DNA of 12,844 nucleotides from Deltaproteobacteria bacterium (GTDB lineage Bacteria; Desulfobacterota; Desulfarculia; Adiutricales; JAGVGV01), in contig JADFXS010000043.1 in NCBI GenBank assembly GCA_015233515.1, positions 1 through 12,844 on the forward strand, given 5' to 3'. The notes below the pieces were generated by a model that ran no database searches, was not told the origin of the DNA, and worked only from the letters and a program-made list of their open reading frames with translations. This document shows positions 1 to 6,703 of the stretch, piece by piece. The position numbers were made by a program, and so were the translations under genes. Positions within the stretch are counted from its first letter, which is position 1; each line of letters begins with the position of its first letter.

Positions 1-54
1 TGGCCGGAGGTCATCCACCCCGCCATCCCGGTGTGCACGGTTTTAAAATCCTAA
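1..54 (+). CDS. possible 3' end of an unidentified upstream gene (partial)
   Basis: The first frame from base 1 reads 17 codons (WPEVIHPAIPVCTVLKS) and stops at TAA 52-54. The codons are rich in G/C third positions, like the better-coded parts of the window, and the other two forward frames give less protein-like peptides. No family can be named from 17 residues. It could equally be a chance open stretch. Confidence 0.3.
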   Translation, partial: WPEVIHPAIPVCTVLKS

Positions 55-265
55 ATAACATAACCCGGGCTTTAACGACCGTAAAGACATATTGAAAAAC
101 GATCCGCGCACCAAATATTCAGGGCAAATTCATTGGGAAATTAAGACCCGAGCAAGCTCCCAAGCGCTAGGCTCTTGTCTTTGTCAATTTTTATGCCATA
201 CTCAGAGTATACATGTGCTTGTTTATTATCCTCAACCACGCCCCTTCGCTTCGGAGTGTGGAGCA
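55..265. other. non-coding stretch without a recognisable gene
   Basis: No coding signal is convincing here. A frame opening at a TTG (base 92) runs into the receiver fragment downstream, but the peptide before the ATG at 266 is rich in Cys, His and Gln and has no receiver-like content, so it is unlikely to be translated. A weak TTGTCA (181-186) lies 18 bases before GAGTAT (205-210), which matches the -10 consensus at only three of six positions. I do not call it a promoter. No tRNA-like or terminator-like hairpin with a T tract was seen. Confidence 0.4.
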
Positions 266-490
266 ATGAAGGATATCGATAAAGTGTTGGGGCAGGCGGC
301 TAAAAACAGGACTCTGCTTGTCGAAGAAAAAACCCCTATAGGTGCTGATTTGGCGGACATTTTTGAAACTTTGGGACACGAGATTTGCGGAAACGCCGCC
401 ACGGCCGAGAAGGCGCTTGGAGTGATCGAAAAAACTCCCGAACCATATAGTTATGGATATCCTCTTTCAAGGAGAAAGCGTTCGGATTAA
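266..490 (+). pseudogene. broken response-regulator receiver domain (frameshifted, truncated)
   Basis: From the ATG at 266 (GGAG at 253-256, nine bases upstream) the reading frame gives a recognisable receiver N-terminus: beta-1 with an acidic pair (TLLVEEKTPIG), helix 1 ending LGHEICGNAATAEKAL, then helix 2 ending IEKTPEP. The expected beta-3 strand with the phospho-acceptor Asp is not in this frame, which goes on to nonsense and stops at 488-490. One frame over, bases 447-473 read IVMDILFQGE, a good match to the usual LVLMDIxLxGE segment, with the would-be phospho-Asp codon at 456-458. A single frameshift near 441-447 therefore explains the break. After about base 475 neither frame resembles a receiver and the chemoreceptor's ribosome-binding site soon follows, so the C-terminal half is missing too. 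Receivers of this type are about 120 residues; only about 70 remain. A sequencing error could explain the shift but not the loss of the C-terminal half. Confidence 0.62.
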
Positions 491-595
491 ATTGGGGAGG
501 GATAAGCTTCAAACACCAAGAGACACCTGTCGGCTCTTCGGGATAGGCCTCGTGACCGGAGGTTTAGACCCCGGATCAAAGATAGTTACATTATC

Positions 596-601
596 AGGAG
601 G
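596..601 (+). promoter_or_regulatory. ribosome-binding site for the chemoreceptor
   Basis: AGGAGG, a full Shine-Dalgarno match, stands five bases before the ATG at 607. It is the strongest such site in the window and fixes the start, although other start codons lie nearby in other frames. Confidence 0.85.
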
Positions 602-606
602 CAACT

Positions 607-2715
607 ATGAAACTCAAACTGCGCGGAAAGATTTTGACCCCCGCCGCTATCCTGGTGGTCATAGGCATGGGGGTCTCCTCTTTGCTTTCTTTCCTCTGGT
701 CAGCCGAAGCCATTCGTGCGGAAATAAACTTGCGGATGGAGAAAAGCATCGAGTTCTTAGCTCGGGACTTGGCTATTTTTATTGCCGCTAGAAAGGCGGA
801 AGTCCTGCATTGGAGTACAAACAAGCTCTTGGTCGAGGCTCTTCAGGAAGGCCTGGACACGTCGGCCGCGCTTAAGGCTGCAAACGAGTTTCTGACTGGA
901 TCTCAGCGTTTATTCCCAAGTTTTGACAGCATGTCTCTAATCGACCCCAAAGGTGTACGGGTTTCATCTAGCAATTCCGGATCCATAGGCCAAAATTTAA
1001 GCGACCGCGCTTATTTCAAGGAGGCCATGGCCGGTAAATCAGTCATTTCTGAACCATTGATCGCCAAAGCGACGGGAAATCCGGTCTTCGTGGTGGCCAG
1101 CCCGGTTAAAAATAAAGAAACGGTGATCGGGGTGGTAATCGGCTCCATTGATCTGGGAACATTTTCCAAGGAATTCATCGACCCCGTTAAATTCGGTCGG
1201 TCCGGTTATTGTTATATGACGGAAAATAAAGGCCTGATGATGGCCTACCCCAAGAAAGAAGCCATTTTCAAACTCAACCTCGCGGATCTGGATTACGGGC
1301 GGGAAATGCTTCGTACTAAAAATGGTTGGATTGTTTTTCACGAGGGTAATGTCGAGAAAATAGCTTTTTTCCGAATGGATGCCGCCACCGGCTGGCTCTT
1401 GGCCGCCACGGCGGAAACGAATGAAGTTTTCGAAGCCGCCCAAAAAATAGGGTTTCTCTCTTTGGGATTAACCGTCGCCGTGACGGCGCTGCTTATCGTT
1501 TTTCTGGTAATTCTGGTCGGCCGCGTCATTATTAAACCTGTCGCTCTTGGGGTTGGGTTTGCCGACGCCATTCAAGCGGGTGATCTTTCTCAGCGGCTGA
1601 GAATGAACCGGAGCGACGAAATCGGGCAGCTCAGCGATGCCCTGGACAAGGCGGCCGACACATTAGAGTTCAAAGCCAAACTTTCCTCCGCCATCGCCGA
1701 CGGCGATATGACTATGAATGTTAAGCTGGCTTCGGACAAGGATGTTCTGGGCCAAGCCTTGCAAAAAATGGCCTTCAATTTGAATGATTCGTTGACTCGG
1801 GTCAATGAAGCCGTGGCCCAGGCGGTGGAAGGTTCCGCCCAGGTCTCCGATTCCTCCCAGGCTCTCTCCCAAGGCGCTTCCGAGCAGGCTGCCGCTCTGG
1901 AGCAGATCACCAGCTCCCTGACTGAACTAGCTTCCCAGACCAAAGCCAACGCCGAAAACGCCGCCCAAGCCAATAATCTGTCCCTGGCGGCCAAGGGCGC
2001 CGCGCTCAACGGGAGCAAGCAAATGACGGAAATGACCGCGGCCATGAAAAGCATCAACGATTCCAGCAAGGAAATTGCTAAAATAATAAAAGCGATCGAC
2101 GATATCGCCTTCCAGACCAACCTTTTGGCCCTTAACGCGGCGGTAGAAGCGGCCAGAGCGGGCAAGCACGGAAAGGGGTTTGCCGTGGTGGCTCAAGAAG
2201 TTCGAAATCTGGCCGGGCGCAGCGCCAAAGCAGCTCAGGAAACAGCCGAACTGATCGAAAATTCAATGAAAAAGGTAGAGAATGGATCAGGCCTCTTGGC
2301 CAAGACAGCGGCGGTCTTAACGGAGATCGTCGACGGTGCGACCAAGGCTGCGGACCTAGTCGGTGAAATCGCCGCCGCATCCAATGAGCAGGCTCAAGGC
2401 ATAAATCAGATTAATCAAGGTCTGACCCAAATCGAGCACGTAACTCAACAGAATACCGCGAATGCCGAGCAGACCGCCTCGGCTGCCGAGGAACTAACGA
2501 GTCAGGCGATGCACCTGAAAGAAATCGTCTCGAAGTTCAAGCTCAAAAATGAATATTCGACGGATAATGTCTTGGCCGTAGCCAGACGGTTGGCTGAGCC
2601 GAAACTTCTTATGCAGAGAAGTGATAAGAGTCAACCAAAAATAATTCGACCCGGTCATCAAAGCGTAAAGCCGGAAGAAATGATCTCTCTGAATGATGAT
2701 TTCGAAAAATATTAA
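607..2715 (+). CDS. methyl-accepting chemotaxis protein (dCACHE, tandem HAMP, MCP signalling domain)
   Basis: A 702-residue transmembrane chemoreceptor that should pass a periplasmic ligand signal to CheA/CheW. Membrane segment 1 is about residues 9-31. The periplasmic part (about 35-275) has dCACHE features, including DRAYFKEAMAGK followed by ISEPLI and VFVVASPV, as in double-CACHE small-molecule sensors. Membrane segment 2 is about 282-304. A HAMP domain (about 305-355) is followed by a second HAMP-like unit (about 356-405, with ADGDMTMNV and DKDVLGQAL). The cytoplasmic coiled coil holds the invariant hairpin tip IDDIAFQTNLLALNAAVEAA (from residue 497), then AGKHGKGFAVVAQEVRNLA. Glu/Gln-rich patches flank the tip and could be methylation sites. 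The C-terminus ends LNDDFEKY, without an NWETF-type CheR-tethering pentapeptide. No che gene is in view, so it must use a system encoded elsewhere. The ligand cannot be predicted. Confidence 0.95.
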   Translation: MKLKLRGKILTPAAILVVIGMGVSSLLSFLWSAEAIRAEINLRMEKSIEFLARDLAIFIAARKAEVLHWSTNKLLVEALQEGLDTSAALKAANEFLTGSQRLFPSFDSMSLIDPKGVRVSSSNSGSIGQNLSDRAYFKEAMAGKSVISEPLIAKATGNPVFVVASPVKNKETVIGVVIGSIDLGTFSKEFIDPVKFGRSGYCYMTENKGLMMAYPKKEAIFKLNLADLDYGREMLRTKNGWIVFHEGNVEKIAFFRMDAATGWLLAATAETNEVFEAAQKIGFLSLGLTVAVTALLIVFLVILVGRVIIKPVALGVGFADAIQAGDLSQRLRMNRSDEIGQLSDALDKAADTLEFKAKLSSAIADGDMTMNVKLASDKDVLGQALQKMAFNLNDSLTRVNEAVAQAVEGSAQVSDSSQALSQGASEQAAALEQITSSLTELASQTKANAENAAQANNLSLAAKGAALNGSKQMTEMTAAMKSINDSSKEIAKIIKAIDDIAFQTNLLALNAAVEAARAGKHGKGFAVVAQEVRNLAGRSAKAAQETAELIENSMKKVENGSGLLAKTAAVLTEIVDGATKAADLVGEIAAASNEQAQGINQINQGLTQIEHVTQQNTANAEQTASAAEELTSQAMHLKEIVSKFKLKNEYSTDNVLAVARRLAEPKLLMQRSDKSQPKIIRPGHQSVKPEEMISLNDDFEKY

Positions 2716-2867
2716 GAGCACGGAGCTTATGATTAACGGATTATTTTATTTGAAACAGTGGCGGGCTTGGTGGATGGCAACTGACGGTGAGATAAGTGAT
2801 TATGTTCGCAAACCAACAGCCGTGAGCGTGAAAATCACCTGTTCCACGAAACCTGCTCATAGTCTCA

Positions 2868-2897
2868 TTGCTAAAATCCCTGGAGTTTTTCTATGAT
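2868..2897 (+). promoter_or_regulatory. candidate sigma-70-type promoter for the MASE3 kinase
   Basis: TTGCTA (2868-2873, four of six to TTGACA) and TATGAT (2892-2897, five of six to TATAAT) are separated by 18 bases in A+T-rich DNA. Transcription would begin near 2904 and give a leader of roughly 47 bases before the ATG at 2951. The match is moderate and comes from inspection only. Confidence 0.3.
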
Positions 2898-2940
2898 TAA
2901 CAATACTGGAAATTTAACAAAAAATTCCCCTTGTCTTTTT

Positions 2941-2945
2941 GGAGA
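2941..2945 (+). promoter_or_regulatory. ribosome-binding site deciding the MASE3 kinase start
   Basis: GGAGA lies six bases (after GGAG) before the ATG at 2951. An in-frame TTG at 2939 overlaps this site and cannot be the start it serves, so the protein begins MNAFNDKN at 2951. Confidence 0.7.
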
Positions 2946-2950
2946 AATTA

Positions 2951-5900
2951 ATGAATGCCTTTAATGATAAAAATGCTCCGTGGCAGCCTGAAATTGTTTC
3001 ATTTGTAAAATTGATCCTGCCAAGTGCCTTCTTGTTTGCCGGATTATTTATAATCAGCCGGTACAACTACCCGTTGTTTCACGGAATGGCCGAGCTTTTT
3101 TCTATTGCGGTGGCCTGGGCTGTTGCCATGTTGGTTTGGAATACCAGGCGCTACATTGATAATGATGCCCTAGTTTTTTTAGGGATCGTTTATTTTTTTA
3201 TTGGATTTGTGGATATGATTCACACTCTGGCTTTTAAGGGAATGAATGTTTTTCACGACCTTTCCGAAGCCAATCTCTCAACTCAGCTCTGGATATTGGG
3301 CCGATCCTTAGAAAGTATTGCGTTACTGATATTTCCACAATTTCTTGGAAAACACGTTCGATTGAATTTAGTCTGGGGAAGTTGTTTCGCCATAACTCTA
3401 TTTTTAATGAGTGCAATCTTTTTCTGGGATATTTTTCCAGACTGTTACGTGGAAGGAGTTGGACTTACTGCCTTTAAGAAAGGTAGTGAATACACTATCT
3501 GTGTAGTGCTGCTGATCGCTTTGGTTTTGCTCTATCGGAAACGTGGTTTGCTGGATTCAGGAGTGTATCGGTTGATGATGGTCTCCATCCTATTGACTAT
3601 CGGCGCGGAATTGGCTTTTACCTTTTATGTGAGCGTCTACGGTCTGTCTAACCTGATCGGACACTTCTTGAAAATTATTTCGTTTTATATCGTTCTCCTG
3701 GCTCTTGTTCGTTTAAGGCTGGCTCAACACTATGGGCTGCTCTTTCGATCTCTACGTGATAGCGAAGAAAAATATCGCACCGTCGCCGATCATACCTATG
3801 CGTGGGAATACTGGCAAGCCCCGGATTTGAGCTTGCCTTACGTGTCGCCGTCTTGTCAGCGCCTTACTGGTTACCGAGCCGAGGAATTCCAGCAAGATCC
3901 CGAATTGTTGGTCGGGATCGTGCATCCCGATGACCGCGACCAAATAGAAAGACACATTCATAATCATGAAAACACGATAAAGATTTTGGAGCATCAAGAA
4001 ATAGTATTCCGCATAATTACCCGTAGCGGTGAAGAACGCTGGCTCGCTCATGTCTGCCAGTCCGTCAACGGCCAGGATGGTACTTATCTCGGTCGCCGCG
4101 CCAGCAACCGCGACATCACCGAGCTGAAGCAGACCATGGATGCGTTGAATGATAGCGGTGTATTTTTATATACATTGTTAAATGCCATTCCTATCCCGGT
4201 CTTTTATAAGGATACAGATGGTCGCTACATCGGTGTTAACAAGTCCTTTGAGGAGTTCTGCGGTCTGAGCAACAAGGAAGTTGTCGGCAAAACTGTATTT
4301 GACATTTTTCCCAAGGAACTCGCTTTGGTGTACTACGCAAAAGATAACGAACTTTTTCATCTCGCAGGCACGCAGGTGCTTGAAACGCAACTGAAGGATG
4401 GCAATGGTATCATTCACGATGTGGTTTTTCATAAAGCCACTTTCACCGACCCCCAGGGGCAAATTAGCGGTCTTATCGGCGCAACTATCGATATCACCGA
4501 ACGCAAGAAGGCAGAAAAAGAGTTGAGGGAAAAATCGGAAGAGCTGGAATTATTCTTCTCTAATGCCATAGACTTGCTGTGCATCGCCGACACAGACGGA
4601 TGCTTCCGCCGTCTTAACGTCGAATGGGAGAAGACTCTCGGCTTCCGCCTCGCTGAATTGGAAGGGCGTCGATTGCTCGACTTTGTCCATCCCGATGATC
4701 TGGCCGGTACTCTGGAGACTCTGGCCAAGCTCGGGAAAGGTCAAGAAATTCTCAATTTCACCAATCGCTGCCGTCGTAAAGACGGATCCTACCGCTGGGT
4801 TGAGTGGCGATCCTTTCCGGTCGGCAAACTGATCTATTCCGCGGCTCGCGATATAACCGAGCGGAAACAAATGGAGCAGGCCTTGCTGCTTAGCGAGGCT
4901 AAACACCGGGAGGCACAGAAGATCGCCAGCATGGGGCATTGGGAGCTTGATCTTGTGGCCAATAGCTTTTGGTGGTCGGAAGGTGCGTGTGATCTATTTG
5001 AAATTGATGATAATTCGTCTAAAATCTCTTATGAAACTTTCCTCGGTTACGTCCATCCGGAGGACCGCGAGGCCGTTAACTCTGCTTATAGCAAATCTGT
5101 CGAAATGCGAACTCCTTATGAAATAGTTCACCGTCTTCTTATGGCTGACGGGCGTACGAAATGGGTAAAAGAAATTGGTCGCACAGATTATGGGCCGAAC
5201 GGTCAACCTCTCCGTTCCGTGGGAACAGTTTTGGACGTTTCAAGCCTTAAACTGGCGGAATTAGAAACAAGGAAATTAGAAAATAAATTACATCAGGCCC
5301 AAAAAATGGAGGCTATCGGCACGCTTGCCAGTGGCATCGCCCATGACTTCAATAATATTCTAGGCGCAATAATCGGCTATACTCAATTGGCCATCCTCGA
5401 AACTCAAGAAGAAAATCAATTAAAGCATTTTCTAGAACAAATTTTTCAGGCGGGCCAAAGAGCTACTGACTTGGTTAAGCACATTCTTTCATTTAGCCGT
5501 CAAAAAGAAGAACAACAAATACTTGTCGATGCGAGCTCCATTATCAAGGAAGCGCTAAAATTGCTCCGCGCTTCAATCCCTTCAACAATTGAAATCAAAC
5601 AACAGTTTGCTAGTAAAGATAGCACTATTCTTGCTGATCCAACAAGCATTCATCAAATAATTATGAACCTTTGCACTAACGCCTCACACGCCATGGCGGA
5701 AAAGGGGGGAATTCTTTCCGTGGCTTTAGAGGAGGCCGTTATGGAATCGGAGTATTTAATCGGTCCCTTCAAACTCTCTGGAGGAGACTATATCAAATTG
5801 TCTGTGACAGATACAGGAACGGGCATACCGCCAGAAAATATTGGCCGTATTTTCGACCCTTATTTTACGACCAAGGGGCAAGGAGAAGGAACTGGACTTG

Positions 5901-6436
5901 GTCTCGCGGTTATTCACGGTATAGTTAAAAATTTAAAAGGCGCAATCAGTGTTTATAGCGAGCTGGGCGAAGGGACCACCTTTAACGTCTTTTTCCCGAA
6001 AGCTGAAAAGGCAACATCAACCGAAGTACCTTTGGCTAAACTGATTGAATATGGAACAGAAAAAATTTTGTTTATAGACGATGAACCTGCCTTGATCGAT
6101 ATGGGCAAAAATCTATTGGAGCGACTTGGATATCAAGTCACGACAATGACCTCAAGTATTGAAGCGTTGCTTCTGTTTAAATCTAATCCTGTTGATTTCG
6201 ACTTGGTTATAACCGATCAGACAATGCCGCAAATGACCGGCATGGAACTAGCCAAGGAATTAATAACTGTTCGACCCGATATTCCCATTATCCTTTGTAC
6301 CGGGTATAGTCATCATGTGACTGAAAAAAAAGTGCTGGGAATCGGGATTAGGAGATTTCTCCTGAAGCCATTGCTTTTGCATGATTTAGCTTGTGCCGTA
6401 AGGGAAGCCCTGGGAGCAGACGGCAAAAATAAATAA
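2951..6436 (+). CDS. membrane hybrid sensor histidine kinase (MASE3-PAS-PAS-PAS-PAS-HisKA-HATPase-REC)
   Basis: A 1161-residue hybrid kinase. The N-terminus (about 15-260) is a multi-spanning MASE3 sensor domain, recognised by YNYPLFHGMAELFSI, then WNTRRYIDND, a MIHTLAFKGM motif and STQLWILGRSLES. Four PAS domains follow (about 270-397, 408-520, 530-640, 655-765); three end in a D-I-T-E-R/L-K-type linker and the fourth ends LDVSSLK. The HisKA H-box is GIAHDFNNILGAI with phospho-His798. The ATPase domain has an N-box near 900 (NLCTNASHAM), G1 box DTGTGIP near 954 and GTGLGLAV. The C-terminal receiver (about 1039-1158) is intact: Asp1043/1044, phospho-Asp1089, Thr1117, Lys1139. MASE3 ligands are not established. 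It sits alone, 235 bases after the MCP and 267 before the HD-GYP gene, so its partner is uncertain. An HPt protein would normally be needed for onward transfer; the only one visible is in the opposite-strand hybrid kinase. Composition varies along the gene, with PAS1 and PAS3 richer in G+C than the MASE3 and kinase ends. Confidence 0.95.
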   Translation: MNAFNDKNAPWQPEIVSFVKLILPSAFLFAGLFIISRYNYPLFHGMAELFSIAVAWAVAMLVWNTRRYIDNDALVFLGIVYFFIGFVDMIHTLAFKGMNVFHDLSEANLSTQLWILGRSLESIALLIFPQFLGKHVRLNLVWGSCFAITLFLMSAIFFWDIFPDCYVEGVGLTAFKKGSEYTICVVLLIALVLLYRKRGLLDSGVYRLMMVSILLTIGAELAFTFYVSVYGLSNLIGHFLKIISFYIVLLALVRLRLAQHYGLLFRSLRDSEEKYRTVADHTYAWEYWQAPDLSLPYVSPSCQRLTGYRAEEFQQDPELLVGIVHPDDRDQIERHIHNHENTIKILEHQEIVFRIITRSGEERWLAHVCQSVNGQDGTYLGRRASNRDITELKQTMDALNDSGVFLYTLLNAIPIPVFYKDTDGRYIGVNKSFEEFCGLSNKEVVGKTVFDIFPKELALVYYAKDNELFHLAGTQVLETQLKDGNGIIHDVVFHKATFTDPQGQISGLIGATIDITERKKAEKELREKSEELELFFSNAIDLLCIADTDGCFRRLNVEWEKTLGFRLAELEGRRLLDFVHPDDLAGTLETLAKLGKGQEILNFTNRCRRKDGSYRWVEWRSFPVGKLIYSAARDITERKQMEQALLLSEAKHREAQKIASMGHWELDLVANSFWWSEGACDLFEIDDNSSKISYETFLGYVHPEDREAVNSAYSKSVEMRTPYEIVHRLLMADGRTKWVKEIGRTDYGPNGQPLRSVGTVLDVSSLKLAELETRKLENKLHQAQKMEAIGTLASGIAHDFNNILGAIIGYTQLAILETQEENQLKHFLEQIFQAGQRATDLVKHILSFSRQKEEQQILVDASSIIKEALKLLRASIPSTIEIKQQFASKDSTILADPTSIHQIIMNLCTNASHAMAEKGGILSVALEEAVMESEYLIGPFKLSGGDYIKLSVTDTGTGIPPENIGRIFDPYFTTKGQGEGTGLGLAVIHGIVKNLKGAISVYSELGEGTTFNVFFPKAEKATSTEVPLAKLIEYGTEKILFIDDEPALIDMGKNLLERLGYQVTTMTSSIEALLLFKSNPVDFDLVITDQTMPQMTGMELAKELITVRPDIPIILCTGYSHHVTEKKVLGIGIRRFLLKPLLLHDLACAVREALGADGKNK

Positions 6437-6457
6437 AGTTTTTCAACTCTACGCCGG

Positions 6458-6505
6458 CCAGTGATCCGCTTTTACGCGACGATAACCAGCAAAGGCCGGA
6501 TCTGG
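6458..6505 (+). repeat. imperfect inverted repeat after the MASE3 kinase
   Basis: CCAGTGATCCG (6458-6468) can pair with CGGATCTGG (6497-6505): nine base pairs with a two-base bulge around a 28-base loop. An alternative six-pair stem uses CCGGCC (6454-6459) with GGCCGG (6494-6499). It starts 21 bases after the kinase stop. No T tract follows, so it is not a standard intrinsic terminator. It may be an mRNA-end stabilising hairpin or chance. Confidence 0.3.
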
Positions 6506-6581
6506 TGGATATACTTATAAATGTTACTAATTTAGGGAGTTATTGGGCAAGGTGCGATCTTTTTGAAAGAAGAGAGAGTGA

Positions 6582-6662
6582 GCCAGGCTCATGAAAAGCT
6601 TTTCACGGTTTTATGAAAACCAGGCCCGGAGCCTAGCCAGCTAAGTTGCGAAATTTTTTTTT
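6582..6662 (+). promoter_or_regulatory. candidate structured RNA leader or terminator upstream of the HD-GYP gene
   Basis: Three nested or adjacent inverted repeats lie in 56 bases. An outer stem pairs GCCAGGCTC (6582-6590) with GAGCCTAGC (6629-6637), eight pairs with one mismatch. Inside are the perfect palindrome GAAAAGCTTTTC (6593-6604) and a six-pair hairpin GGTTTT-ATG-AAAACC (6607-6621). Together they would form a three-way junction. A nine-T run (6654-6662) follows 17 bases later, just before the HD-GYP gene. The layout suits a transcription-attenuating leader or a terminator for upstream transcripts. It does not carry the conserved cores I know for cyclic-di-GMP riboswitches, so no ligand is proposed. 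A weak promoter could also start inside it (TTGCGA 6646-6651, TAATAT 6669-6674, 17-base spacer), in which case the structure would not be in the HD-GYP mRNA. Confidence 0.35.
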
Positions 6663-6688
6663 CTTTGTTAATATTTAGTATTCTGACT

Positions 6689-6692
6689 GAGG
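6689..6692 (+). promoter_or_regulatory. weak ribosome-binding site favouring the ATG at 6704
   Basis: GAGG stands 11 bases before the ATG at 6704, a long but usable spacing. An upstream in-frame TTG at 6665 would add 13 residues, but it directly follows the T run with no Shine-Dalgarno match. The receiver also normally starts just before its IDDE motif, so 6704 is preferred. Confidence 0.5.
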
Positions 6693-6703
6693 TTCTACTA
6701 AAG

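Larger units (their letters stand above)
2716..2950. other. intergenic region between chemoreceptor and MASE3 kinase
   Basis: No confident gene is present in these 235 bases. A 55-codon open frame (2729-2896) begins MINGLFYLKQW; it has a poorly spaced GGAG three bases upstream and no recognisable domain. A 23-codon frame at 2893-2964 overlaps the kinase start. I saw no hairpin followed by a T tract, so termination after the chemoreceptor is not evident. The 3' part is A+T-rich and holds the promoter candidate listed separately. Confidence 0.4.

Noticed and set aside
453..791. 112-codon plus-strand frame beginning MDILFQGE
   Set aside because: Only its first ten or so codons are receiver-like; the rest overlaps the chemoreceptor in another frame. 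It is counted as part of the frameshifted receiver remnant.
1590..2165. 191-codon minus-strand open frame
   Set aside because: It lies wholly inside the MCP signalling domain, antisense to invariant hairpin codons, and its low-complexity Ala/Ser/Leu protein is what reverse reading of coiled-coil codons gives.
2729..2896. 55-codon small open frame between MCP and MASE3 kinase
   Set aside because: The GGAG is only three bases from the ATG, the peptide has no family resemblance, and it spans the promoter candidate. It is not supported as a gene.
2728..2901. TATGATTAAC occurring twice (2728-2737 and 2892-2901)
   Set aside because: Ten bases of A+T-rich DNA repeated once is weak; no longer flanking match or target-site pattern was seen.
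6437..6703. Cyclic-di-GMP (GEMM-type) riboswitch
   Set aside because: The position before a cyclic-di-GMP enzyme was suggestive, but the conserved core blocks (GCAAACC-like and ACGCAAAG-like) are absent on reading through.
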